Shown here: one piece after another, positions 1 through 8,355 of the stretch | Position numbering within the stretch: position 1 is the stretch's first letter | How the letters are laid out: each line of letters begins with the position of its first letter | Source of the DNA: Opitutia bacterium UBA4506 | GTDB lineage: Bacteria > Verrucomicrobiota > Verrucomicrobiia > Opitutales > Puniceicoccaceae | Length of the DNA: 29,555 bases | Assembly: GCA_002388665.1 (NCBI GenBank) | Contig: DGMY01000075.1 | Location: forward strand, 1 to 29,555 | Reading direction: 5' to 3' | Notes under the pieces: generated by a model | What the model saw: only the letters and a program-made list of their open reading frames with translations | What the model was told of the DNA's origin: nothing | The model's database searches: none | Made by a program: the position numbers and the translations under genes

Positions 1-144
1 CTCATCAAATGATAATAAGCAGTCTCCCCCAATACCTTTCGTCTCCGACTCATGCTCCAAAACTACCGCTTCCTAACGGTCTCCGTCAATACTATTTTGT
101 CTGATCTATAGAGTCCGGTTTTCGAGTCGGAAATCGAATATCTA

Positions 145-2157
145 TCAGGCTAGGGATTTTAGTTCTTCTTCGTCGATTACGGACACACCTAGGCTTTGGG
201 CCTTGGCTAACTTTGATCCGGCTTCCTCTCCTGCGATTAGATAGCTGGTTTTTTTACTAACCGAGGAAGTCACTTTGCCGCCTCGTGCTTCGATCCATTC
301 CGTTGCTTGTGTCCTTGAAAAATTGGGTAAGGTTCCGGTGAGGACGAAGGTCATTCCTTTCAGGGTCTTTTCTTCCTCCTTCTGTTCCCCGCTCTCTTCT
401 GAAAAATTCAGTCCTAATTCGCGCAGATCGGCTAGCAGTTTTTGGTTTTTAGGCTCGGCGAAAAAAGTGCGAATACTTGCGGTTAAAATTGAGCCAATTC
501 CGTCAACTTTTTCGAGGGTCTCTTCATTTGCGGCTGCCAGTGCATCGATACTCCTAAATTCACGAATCAAATCTTTTGCTGTTCCGGAACCGACATTGGG
601 AATGCCCAGGCCGTGAAGAAGGCGCCAAACCTCTCGCTTTCGACTATCCGCAATTGCGAGAACTAGATTATCCGACGACCTTTGAGCGAACTTCTCCAAG
701 CGGATAAGGTCCTCTACTCTTAGGCGATATAGATCCGCTATATTATGGACGAGTTGTTTGGAGACCAGTTGATCGACCACGGCTTTGCCTAGGTTCTCGA
801 TATCCATACAGGCTCGAGAACCGAAATGCTCGAGTCTTCGACGTACCTGGGGGGGGCAACCTGCTGCGTTGGGACAGCGCCAGACGGCCTCGTCCGGCAG
901 TCGTTTTAGAGACGATCCGCAGGCCGGGCATTCGGTTGGAAATTCGAAGGGGGCCGAATCCTCTCCTCGCCTCTGAGTGTCGACAGAGAGCACTTGAGGA
1001 ATGATCTCTCCTGCTTTCTCCACCCGGACCCAATCACCTTCGCGAATATCTTTCCTGCGAATTTCATCCTCATTGTGCAGGGTCGCTCTGGCCACTGTCG
1101 TTCCGGCTAGTTCGACTGGGTCCAAATGGGCTACTGGGGTGACTGCTCCGGTTCTTCCCACTTGCAGCCCGATCTTTCGCAATGTTGTTTCGGCCTTTTC
1201 CGTCTCAAATTTGTATGCGATGGACCAACGGGGTGCCTTGGCTGTGCGGCCAGCTTCCCGTTGCAAGGATCGCTGATTCAATTTCACAACAGCGCCGTCG
1301 GTGGGATAAGAAAACTCGCCCCTCATCTGATCGAGTTCCTCGATGGATCTCCACACTGCCTCAATTCCCGAGACAGTCCAGTATCGTTCAACAACCGGCA
1401 GTCCCCACTCCAGGATGAGTTGTTGCAGTTCGGTTTGGCTTCCGATCGAGTCCGGATCACAAAACCCGAGACCGTAGACTACTATTGCGAGCTTTCTTTG
1501 CGCGACAAGTCGGCTATCGAGCAATTTGATGGTTCCCGCGGCCAAGTTCCTGGGATTTGCGTAGAGCGGTTCGCCTCTTTTCTCCCTCTCTTGATTGATC
1601 CTGAGAAATTCATCGTTCGTGAGATAGACCTCTCCGCGCAATTCTATCCAGTCGGGTGGGTTTTGACTCTTCAGCTGGGTCGGCAAGGTCTGAATTGTGC
1701 GAGCATTGGCAGTCACGTCGTCCCCCTCGGTTCCATTACCCCGAGTCACCGCGCGAACCAAAGTTCCCTTCTCGTAGGTCAAACTGATTGCCAAACCATC
1801 AATTTTGGGATCGACAGTGTAATCCAATTCTTCGACCTCGAAACGCTTTCTCAATCGCTGATCAAAAGCCAACAGGTCTTCCCGGTTGTACGTATTGTCG
1901 AGACTGAGCATAGGGTCACGGTGACGATAACTATCGAAACCTTCCAAACGGTCGTCTCCCACCTGAGTGGTTGGTGAGTCCTCCGGATTCACTCCGAGAA
2001 CGTCTTGTTCAAGGCTGACGAGCTCTTCCTTCAGGCGATCGTATTCGCGGTCCGAAACCTCAGGATCCGCAGCCTGATAGTATTTTTTGTCGAGCGCGCG
2101 GATCCGGTTCCGCAGCTCTTCGATTCGTGCTTCGGCGTCGCCTCGTTCGTTGCTCAT
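145..2157 (-). CDS. ligA: NAD-dependent DNA ligase LigA
   Basis: Seals nicks in duplex DNA using NAD+ in replication and repair; cytosolic. The 670-aa product has the normal length and full domain order. An N-terminal Ia/adenylation region carries the nucleotidyl lysine in DPKIDG (K118), followed by the TRGNGTEGDDVT motif near 138-149. Next come an OB fold, a four-cysteine zinc finger (C410, C413, C428, C434), helix-hairpin-helix repeats with LHGLGIPNVG and VDGIGS, and a C-terminal BRCT domain (about 592-670). The residue before the active-site motif is Asp (D116) where many homologues have Glu. The ATG follows the TAA of the upstream antiporter gene with no gap, so the two genes are probably co-transcribed and translationally coupled. 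Identification is secure. Confidence 0.97.
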   Translation of the reverse strand: MSNERGDAEARIEELRNRIRALDKKYYQAADPEVSDREYDRLKEELVSLEQDVLGVNPEDSPTTQVGDDRLEGFDSYRHRDPMLSLDNTYNREDLLAFDQRLRKRFEVEELDYTVDPKIDGLAISLTYEKGTLVRAVTRGNGTEGDDVTANARTIQTLPTQLKSQNPPDWIELRGEVYLTNDEFLRINQEREKRGEPLYANPRNLAAGTIKLLDSRLVAQRKLAIVVYGLGFCDPDSIGSQTELQQLILEWGLPVVERYWTVSGIEAVWRSIEELDQMRGEFSYPTDGAVVKLNQRSLQREAGRTAKAPRWSIAYKFETEKAETTLRKIGLQVGRTGAVTPVAHLDPVELAGTTVARATLHNEDEIRRKDIREGDWVRVEKAGEIIPQVLSVDTQRRGEDSAPFEFPTECPACGSSLKRLPDEAVWRCPNAAGCPPQVRRRLEHFGSRACMDIENLGKAVVDQLVSKQLVHNIADLYRLRVEDLIRLEKFAQRSSDNLVLAIADSRKREVWRLLHGLGIPNVGSGTAKDLIREFRSIDALAAANEETLEKVDGIGSILTASIRTFFAEPKNQKLLADLRELGLNFSEESGEQKEEEKTLKGMTFVLTGTLPNFSRTQATEWIEARGGKVTSSVSKKTSYLIAGEEAGSKLAKAQSLGVSVIDEEELKSLA

Positions 2158-3984
2158 TTACGATTCTACTTCTTGATTTGGTTTGGCTTTTCGGGCACTG
2201 GGATCGCTGCGGTGGAGTACCAAAACCTTACTTCCGGCCTTAGGCACAAAAGTGCTTCTCGAGGAAAATACCCGCAACTGCCCCGATTCTCCGATTGAAA
2301 AGAGTGGCAATAAAAAGCCCTCAAACGTTTTGGCTTTTTCGGGATCCCAGTCTTCCTTCAAAAGGATCTCCCGGACCACCGCGCCTGAATAGAACTCCCG
2401 CTCAATCAAGTCGAAAGTCGCGGCCGAGTCGAAGAGGATATTCTCCTGTCTTTCAGCAGAACCGCCACGGGCTTTGTTGGAACTCTCTCCCGTAGCCAGA
2501 TGATACACATGGGTTTTGCCCAAATGCTTGCCCAATGCCAACTCGGCAAAAGCATTAATCTCGGTATTTCCCGTGACAGCGAGACCTCGTCCGATTTCGG
2601 AAAAATCGATCTCCTCCATAAATTCTGAAGAGTGAATGTTTCCTTGGTAAGAGGCCAACCCGATGGTTTTCGCCGCTTCGGTATGATTCTTATTAGAATC
2701 GATCAAAGCGACTGAAATCCCGTTCCGTTTCAGAGCAACAGCGAGCATCCGCGCCCATGGGTGCGCCCCGACAAAGATCAGCCCTTGCGGGTTTGACGAT
2801 CCGATCTGCACCTTCCTCGCGTAAACGGAGGCAGCGATTCCATAGAACAAGACAGTCCCAAGAATGACGAAGAGGATCTCGGCGAACAAACGCTCACCGT
2901 TGGGGTCACCCGTTTGGCTCAAGCGAAAGGCAAAGACAGATGCCAACGCAGTGACCACGATTCCCCTCGGAGCCATCAGCATTAGGAAAAAGCGTTCCTT
3001 CCAGTTTAGCTTGGAACCCGCCGTCGATGCGACGATCGATAGCGGACGGACAATCAGGATCGATGCGAGGAGGAAGAAAAGGCTTTCCCATCCCACCTGG
3101 AAGAGGGTCTCAGGCTCTACCCGGGCTCCAAGCACGATGAAAAGACCTGAGATCAGGAGAATTTGTAAGTTCTCCTTAAACTCGATGATATGCTTGATGG
3201 GGAAGGTTCTCTGATTGGCCAGAATAATTCCGAGCAAAGTAACCGACACCAGACCTGCTTCTTCTTGAAAGAGATTGGAGACCGAATTCAACGCGATCAC
3301 CACCGAGAGCGTCACAGGAATGTGCAAATAATCCGGCAGCCAGCGGTGCCGCATCGCAAAGATCAGGATAAACGCGCCGAGGATTGCACCGATCACTCCA
3401 ACACCGAGAGTGATGAGAATCCCATGAATAAATGTACCTGGTGCAGCCTCCAGGCCGCCCGCTAAAACGGTCTCGAGAATCAGAACGGCAAGGATCGCAC
3501 CGACTGGATCGTTCAGGATCCCCTCCCACTTCACGATGTGACTCACTCGCCCTCTCGGTCGAATCTGCCGAAGCATGGGTCCGATCACCGTAGGGCCGGT
3601 GATGACCAACAAGGCCCCGAACAAGGAGGCGATCTCGAGAGGAAGGTCGAGGAGAACGTAAGCAAAAAACGTAGATAGAACCCACGTGATCAGCCCACCC
3701 ACCGTGATCAGTCTCAGGATAATCGATCCACTCTCTCGAAACTCTTTCAAGTTGAGAGAGAGTCCCCCTTCGAAAAGGATCACTGCGACCGCAATTGACG
3801 CCACGGGAAAGACCAGCTCGCCGAATAGAGAATCCGGATTGAGTAACCCTGTCCCCGGTCCAGCGATCAGACCAAAGGTCAACAAAAGCAGGATGGACGG
3901 AATCTGAAACCGCCATCCGCACCATTGAGCGAAAGTGCCCAGAGAAATGACCCATGTCAGGCCGATGAGGATCTCTTTATCCAC
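2158..3984 (-). CDS. CPA1-type Na+(K+)/H+ antiporter with C-terminal nucleotide-binding domain
   Basis: Predicted inner-membrane monovalent cation/proton exchanger. About 390 N-terminal residues form roughly 12-13 membrane segments of the Na+/H+ exchanger fold. The conserved segment EGILNDPVGA carries the ND pair typical of CPA1/NhaP-type carriers. From about residue 400 a soluble RCK-N/TrkA-N-like domain follows (LIFVGAHPWARMLAVALKRN, then ALIDSN), which usually binds NAD(H) or nucleotides and gates transport. The last ~60 residues resemble a short, degenerate RCK-C segment. The start codon read here is GTG (complement of CAC at 3982-3984), and no good Shine-Dalgarno sequence is visible, so the start is uncertain by some codons. 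It lies directly upstream of ligA (TAA-ATG junction). The transported ion cannot be fixed from sequence. Confidence 0.87.
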   Translation of the reverse strand: MDKEILIGLTWVISLGTFAQWCGWRFQIPSILLLLTFGLIAGPGTGLLNPDSLFGELVFPVASIAVAVILFEGGLSLNLKEFRESGSIILRLITVGGLITWVLSTFFAYVLLDLPLEIASLFGALLVITGPTVIGPMLRQIRPRGRVSHIVKWEGILNDPVGAILAVLILETVLAGGLEAAPGTFIHGILITLGVGVIGAILGAFILIFAMRHRWLPDYLHIPVTLSVVIALNSVSNLFQEEAGLVSVTLLGIILANQRTFPIKHIIEFKENLQILLISGLFIVLGARVEPETLFQVGWESLFFLLASILIVRPLSIVASTAGSKLNWKERFFLMLMAPRGIVVTALASVFAFRLSQTGDPNGERLFAEILFVILGTVLFYGIAASVYARKVQIGSSNPQGLIFVGAHPWARMLAVALKRNGISVALIDSNKNHTEAAKTIGLASYQGNIHSSEFMEEIDFSEIGRGLAVTGNTEINAFAELALGKHLGKTHVYHLATGESSNKARGGSAERQENILFDSAATFDLIEREFYSGAVVREILLKEDWDPEKAKTFEGFLLPLFSIGESGQLRVFSSRSTFVPKAGSKVLVLHRSDPSARKAKPNQEVES

Positions 3985-4103
3985 AGAGACAGGAGAGTTT
4001 GCCCTTTGCAGAAAATTGCAAGCCCACTACGCCCCTGTCTCAAAATTTCCTGGCGAAATAGAGAACCCGGCAAAACAACGGCAGCTTCAGAGCGGCCTTC
4101 GAC

Positions 4104-4877
4104 CTATACCTCGAGCCGCAGCCCGTCGTAGGCCAACTCGACCCCCTCCGGAAGTTGAGCGCCGACAGTTTCGTAATCCACGGTGCAAGTCATATGAGTA
4201 AGGAAGCTGCGTGTACCCCCGATCTTTCCGGCAAAATCCACGGCTTGATCAATCGTCATATGGGATGGATGCGGGCGTTGGCGCAACCCGTCGAGAATCA
4301 CCACATCGGCTCCTCTGGCCAACTCGAGGGCCTCGTCCGGCACGGTGGAACAATCGGTAAAATAGGCGATCCGTGCGTCCCCTTCTTGAAACACCAGACC
4401 CAAAACCTCAATCGCACCATGAGGGAGAAGAGTGGAAAACACGCTCCCATCGGGTAAATTCAAAACGGGCGGCATCTTTTTCAGTGCGAAGGCTGGATAC
4501 CCTTTGACAACGGCCTTATCGCGAACCGCATAGGGAAAAATCGATTTCACCCGGCCCAAACCTTCATCAGTACCGTAAACTGGTAGCGCATCTCCGCCGC
4601 GCATATCGCAGTAACGGCGCAAATCGTCCATCCCGAGAATGTGATCAGCGTGCCCATGGGTCAGGATAAAATAATCGACTGCGGGGATCTCATTTTCAAT
4701 ACATTGGAGACGAAACTCCTGCGAAGCATCCACCTGAATCCGGGTCTCTCCCATGCGCACATGAATCGACGAGCGCGTCCGCCAGTTCCGCCGGTTATCC
4801 AAATCGCACAACCCCTCCGGCTGGGCAATGATCGGGACCCCCTGTGACGTTCCTGTTCCGAGAAAAACCAGTTCCAT
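4104..4877 (-). CDS. PhnP-like metallo-beta-lactamase-fold phosphodiesterase
   Basis: The 257-aa product belongs to the metallo-beta-lactamase superfamily, close in layout to PhnP/RNase Z-like phosphodiesterases. The N-terminus MELVFLGTGTSQGVP is the usual opening strand and glycine loop. The metal site THGHADH gives H74, H76, D78 and H79. A later DCS motif (YFTDCSTVP) and the histidines of HPSHMTIDQA and FLTHMT supply further ligands expected for two metal ions. No phn (phosphonate) genes are nearby, so the name indicates fold and probable cyclic phosphodiester chemistry, not a proven C-P lyase role. It is the first gene of a minus-strand run into the antiporter and ligA, separated from the antiporter by 119 bp. 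The ATG at 4875-4877 is the natural start. Confidence 0.85.
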   Translation of the reverse strand: MELVFLGTGTSQGVPIIAQPEGLCDLDNRRNWRTRSSIHVRMGETRIQVDASQEFRLQCIENEIPAVDYFILTHGHADHILGMDDLRRYCDMRGGDALPVYGTDEGLGRVKSIFPYAVRDKAVVKGYPAFALKKMPPVLNLPDGSVFSTLLPHGAIEVLGLVFQEGDARIAYFTDCSTVPDEALELARGADVVILDGLRQRPHPSHMTIDQAVDFAGKIGGTRSFLTHMTCTVDYETVGAQLPEGVELAYDGLRLEV

Positions 4878-5146
4878 GGAAGAAATTAGTAAGCGCCTCG
4901 GGCGAGAGTTGACGAGAGGATTCCACCGAAAAACGCTCCAAATCAGTCAGAGCGCAACGGAGCCGACCCCAAGAAACCTATCCAGAACATCACCGATGCG
5001 CGGTGCCAACCGACTGCCTACTGGTGAAGGACCTATCGGCAAACCCCAAAGCTCCACTAAAAATTTGGGCGGTTCATGGTTGCACAGAGGCAATGACAAA
5101 TGTTTTATGGCCTATTTGATACAGCTTTTGACTCTTAAAGTAGCGC

Positions 5147-6094
5147 ATGAAAGAATCCGAACCGCCATCCATCCCTAAAAAGTCACCGATGAGTACTCCA
5201 GAACAGCACCATCCGGACGGTGCTCTGAGCGATCCTCTCCACGATTGGTGGGAAAAGAATGGCCGGGGCCTCATCATCGGCGCCCTCATTCTCGTAATCG
5301 GGACTGGCGTAGTATTTGGATTTCGCGCCTACCGCAACTCGCAGGAACAGACGATCCAAGTCGAGTTCAATGATGCAGTCGTCGCCGACGAATTAGCAGC
5401 CTACGCGCAGGAAAACTCTGGATATCCCCTGGGAGGGGTCGCAGCGATTCAAACCGCCAACCAAGCCTTCGCCGAAGAAGACTGGGACCGCGCCATCGAA
5501 TTCTATTCGACTGCCGCTGGCGCGTTAAAAGGCAACCCGCTCGAAGGGAAAGCCCGTCTTGGCATCGCCATCTCCCAAGCTGAAAAAGGGAATGCCGAAG
5601 AAGCTCGGAAAGTACTTTCAGCGGTAGCCAATGACACTGCCCTCTTTCCCGCTTCACGCGCTGAGGCGATCTACTTCCTTGCCCTTCTATCCCTTGAGTC
5701 GGGAGATCAATCCGCATTCGCAGATCTGACCGCTCAATTGGATGAAGTGGACCAAGTCGGTCTATGGAAAGGAAAGCTCGACTACTATCAGAATCGTGTC
5801 GCGATCCCAGTGACCGAAGAAGCCGCTGACGACAGCGAAAACACCGTCGAGCCCACTGCCCCGACAGCACCGGCCGCCGCGCTGGTCCCTGCACAGCTTC
5901 CCGCTCCCGAAGAAGCGGCTTCAATCGTGTCAGTCGAAGCAGCTCCCGAGGTAGTGGAAGAAACCACTACGGAAGTCTTGGAAGAAACTCCGAGCGAGAC
6001 CATCGAGGCTGAAGTTGAGACCACAACAGAGCCACAAGCCCCTGTCGAACCGACAACCGCAGCGGCTGAGTCGGCGCAAGATTCGGCCGAATGA
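5147..6094 (+). CDS. YfgM-like TPR membrane protein with acidic Pro/Ala/Glu/Thr tail
   Basis: A 315-aa protein with a short cytosolic N-terminus and one membrane span (about 47-66, GLIIGALILVIGTGVVFGF). A periplasmic tetratricopeptide-like region follows (about 75-215; for example AEEDWDRAIEFYSTAAGAL). This matches the plan of YfgM, an ancillary SecYEG/chaperone-linked protein, and of related TPR_21 proteins. The C-terminal ~100 residues are low complexity, rich in Glu, Ala, Pro and Thr, and probably disordered. Two starts are possible: the ATG at 5147 and an in-frame ATG at 5189 (residue 15, MSTPEQ); neither has a clear ribosome-binding site. A weak promoter-like pair lies upstream (ATGACA at 5093, TTTGAT at 5115). 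The stop overlaps the next start (ATGA), which argues for coupling with the chelatase gene. The role is inferred from architecture. Confidence 0.75.
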   Translation: MKESEPPSIPKKSPMSTPEQHHPDGALSDPLHDWWEKNGRGLIIGALILVIGTGVVFGFRAYRNSQEQTIQVEFNDAVVADELAAYAQENSGYPLGGVAAIQTANQAFAEEDWDRAIEFYSTAAGALKGNPLEGKARLGIAISQAEKGNAEEARKVLSAVANDTALFPASRAEAIYFLALLSLESGDQSAFADLTAQLDEVDQVGLWKGKLDYYQNRVAIPVTEEAADDSENTVEPTAPTAPAAALVPAQLPAPEEAASIVSVEAAPEVVEETTTEVLEETPSETIEAEVETTTEPQAPVEPTTAAAESAQDSAE

Positions 6095-6942
6095 GTGCCG
6101 GGGGAGACTCATCCCCCCTCTTTCTCCTCACGGATAACGGCTCCATTCGTGCCTCATCCGCGCTCGCCTTACGCTCCGCGGCTGAAGAATTGGCGACACG
6201 CACGGGCCAACAAGTCGAGGCAGCCTCACTCGCGCACTGCAACCGCATCCCTCAGGAGCAACTGGGCGGCATTCCCGCACTTCGCCTGAGGGACCACTTA
6301 CTTTCCGGGGAGGTACAGGACGACCGCCGAGTAGTAATTCTCCCCTATTTCCTCGCCAAAGGCGGGGCAATCGCCCAATTGCTCGACAAGGCGCTCGCTG
6401 AAATTTGCAAAGAGCGCCCTAGCCTTGTGGTCCACACGGCGCCCTTTCTATTCGAAGAAACAGGGCCCGATCAAGAAATCCTCGCCCGGGCCTGCGCCGC
6501 ACGCATCGAGGAATTAATGAAACCGACGGATACGACTCCACCGAGTATTATCTTGGTCGACCACGGCAGTCCCTATCCCATCGCCGCTCAGATCCGCAAT
6601 TTTGTAGCGGCCCAAGTCCAAGCCTTTCTGCACGACAGAGTTCGCTGTGTCCTACCCGCTTCAATGGAACGGCGAGAAGGAACGCAGTACGACTTCACCG
6701 CCCCGCTCCTCGCCGATGCGCTGCGCCGACCTGAACTCCACAGCAACCCTCTCATCCTCTGCTACTTCTTCCTACTGCCCGGACGCCATGCTGGGGAAGG
6801 AGGCGACGTCGCCGACATTATTGCGGCGGCACGCCAAGAATTTCCCGACCTCGATATTCGAGCCACCCGTCTCTTGGGCGACCATCCCCTCATCCTCGAG
6901 GCACTCACAAAAAGGATCCACACTGCATGCAGGAATGGTTGA
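6091..6942 (+). CDS. Two-domain CbiX/SirB-type tetrapyrrole chelatase-like protein
   Basis: A 283-aa protein made of two tandem CbiX-like halves, the plan of class II chelatases that insert Co2+ or Fe2+ into sirohydrochlorin. The C-terminal half keeps both expected metal-ligand histidines, in LVDHGS (H158) and in YFFLLPGRHAGEGGD (H233). The N-terminal half has TDNGS (N16 where His is expected) and LPYFLAKGGAIAQLL, with no second His, so only one half appears able to bind metal. The gene starts inside the stop of the YfgM-like gene (4-nt overlap) and precedes rpmF by 67 bp. No other cobalamin or siroheme gene is present in the window. The substrate is therefore open; siroheme, cobalamin or an unrelated role are all possible. 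Confidence 0.75.
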   Translation: MSAGGDSSPLFLLTDNGSIRASSALALRSAAEELATRTGQQVEAASLAHCNRIPQEQLGGIPALRLRDHLLSGEVQDDRRVVILPYFLAKGGAIAQLLDKALAEICKERPSLVVHTAPFLFEETGPDQEILARACAARIEELMKPTDTTPPSIILVDHGSPYPIAAQIRNFVAAQVQAFLHDRVRCVLPASMERREGTQYDFTAPLLADALRRPELHSNPLILCYFFLLPGRHAGEGGDVADIIAAARQEFPDLDIRATRLLGDHPLILEALTKRIHTACRNG

Positions 6943-7009
6943 CAAACCACCATTTCCCAGACTTACTTCACCGCTTTTCCCGATAGAGAACTTTAATTAT
7001 TGAACGACA

Positions 7010-7189
7010 ATGGCACAACCTAAGCGCAAACAGTCCAAGCAACGCAGCCGCAAACGCCGTGGGGCAAACCGTTTCAAGGCACCTCTCCTCGCTCTCGACA
7101 CGACCGACGGCAGCGCCTACATGCCTCATCGCATTAACCCGTCCAACGGGATGTACCGCGGACGTCAGGTACTCGACATCGAAGAGTAA
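7010..7189 (+). CDS. rpmF: 50S ribosomal protein bL32
   Basis: A short reading frame encoding 59 residues. It opens MAQPKRKQSKQRSRKRRGAN and is strongly basic at the start, as in bL32. It ends with PHRINPSNGMYRGRQVLDIEE, matching the conserved PHR...G.YRGRxV core of the family. The zinc-ribbon cysteines found in one bL32 subtype are absent (the 'C-minus' form). The protein binds 23S rRNA in the large subunit. The position directly before plsX and fabH is the classical rpmF-plsX-fabH arrangement and supports the call independently. There is no clear Shine-Dalgarno sequence before the ATG (ATTGAACGACA). A TTGACA box at 6939-6944 overlaps the upstream stop and might drive the gene, but a matching -10 is poor. 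Confidence 0.95.
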   Translation: MAQPKRKQSKQRSRKRRGANRFKAPLLALDTTDGSAYMPHRINPSNGMYRGRQVLDIEE

Positions 7190-7228
7190 CCAAGATACCG
7201 CCCCGCCTCACGGGCCGGTTCAATAGAA

Positions 7229-8332
7229 ATGTTTGGGGCAGCCACAACGCGGTCGATCGCCATAGATGCTATGGGAGGCGACCGAGGACCGGAGGCGTTC
7301 GCGCTGGGGATTGCCCGTGCCCTCAAAGATCCCGAATTCGAAGCCAATTTTGACGAGATCATTCTCGTCGGCGACGAATCCATTCTTTTCCCGACTCTCC
7401 GAAAAGCTGGGATCTCCAGCGACAAGCGGATCGAAGTCCACCATGCCTCCGAGGTAATAGGAATGGAGGAGAAGCCCTTGGTCGGCATCCGCCGCAAGCC
7501 GGATTCCTCCATGGTTCAAGCACTCGGCCTCGTTCGTGACGGTCGAGCATCAGCGCTACTGAGTTGCGGCAACACTGGGGCTCTTATGGCCGGAGGAACT
7601 CTCCGCATCCGCCCCCTTCCTGGGGTAGAACGTCCTGCACTGGGCACCATCATCCCCACACGCAGGGGTCGATTCATCCTCCTCGACGCAGGGGCCAACC
7701 CGGAACCGACCCCACTCCAACTGTGCCAGAATGCGATCCTCGGATCGAACTACGCCAAAGTCGCGATTGGAAAAGAGCGGCCACGCGTAGGCCTTCTCAC
7801 CATCGGAACAGAAGAAGGAAAAGGCAGCGCCCGGATCCACGAATCCCACGAATTCCTCAAACAACTCGACTCTGTCATCGACTACGCTGGGCTCATTGAG
7901 GGATTTCAAGTATTTGAAGACCACGTCGACGTCGTCGTTTGCGACGGCTTCACTGGCAACATCGTCCTCAAGGTCTGCGAATCTTTATTCAAGATGCTCT
8001 CGGGCTACGTGAAGGACGAGCTCTCGGCCAACTGGATCCGCAAAGCCGGAGCATTTCTTTCCCTGGGCGCCTACAAAGAGATCAAGCACCAGCTCGATCC
8101 TGCCCAATACGGAGGAGCACCCCTACTGGGTCTCAAGGCTCCCGTCCTCAAAGCGCACGGATCTTCCGACGAAGAGTCCATCGCCGGCGCTCTGCGCGTC
8201 GCGGCCAATGCGCTGAAGAACGACATGACCGAGCATATCCGCGAAGACATTGAAAAGGCCTCGTTGGTACTGAATCCTGAAGAAAATAAGGATTCGCCGA
8301 ACGGACCCGAAAAAGAGGTGGCATCCTCCTAA
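7229..8332 (+). CDS. plsX: Phosphate acyltransferase PlsX
   Basis: Converts acyl-ACP plus phosphate to acyl-phosphate, the donor for PlsY in phospholipid synthesis; a peripheral membrane or cytosolic enzyme. The 367-aa product has the family signatures: the N-terminal IAIDAMGGDRGPEA, the central SCGNTGALMAGG, and VVCDGFTGNIVLKVCE in the C-terminal half. The ~25 C-terminal residues are charged and probably flexible. The ATG at 7229 lies 39 bp after rpmF and 23 bp separate its stop from fabH, so the three genes are very likely one operon. Length is slightly above the usual ~330-350 because of the tail. Confidence 0.96.
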   Translation: MFGAATTRSIAIDAMGGDRGPEAFALGIARALKDPEFEANFDEIILVGDESILFPTLRKAGISSDKRIEVHHASEVIGMEEKPLVGIRRKPDSSMVQALGLVRDGRASALLSCGNTGALMAGGTLRIRPLPGVERPALGTIIPTRRGRFILLDAGANPEPTPLQLCQNAILGSNYAKVAIGKERPRVGLLTIGTEEGKGSARIHESHEFLKQLDSVIDYAGLIEGFQVFEDHVDVVVCDGFTGNIVLKVCESLFKMLSGYVKDELSANWIRKAGAFLSLGAYKEIKHQLDPAQYGGAPLLGLKAPVLKAHGSSDEESIAGALRVAANALKNDMTEHIREDIEKASLVLNPEENKDSPNGPEKEVASS

Positions 8333-8355
8333 AAAAACCCCACTGTAGACTACGT

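Noticed and set aside
1126..1977. 283-codon open frame on the plus strand over ligA
   Set aside because: Lies wholly antisense to a complete, motif-bearing ligA; its translation has no recognisable domain.
3176..3955. 259-codon frame inside the antiporter gene, same strand
   Set aside because: Arg/Ser-rich out-of-frame translation typical of a high-GC shadow; the antiporter frame has clear membrane segments and motifs.
4878..5146. Possible riboswitch or small gene in the 269-bp divergent gap
   Set aside because: No conserved cobalamin, TPP, SAM or similar core could be matched, and the only frame crossing it runs into flanking genes without a plausible start or domain. Only weak promoter-like boxes are seen.
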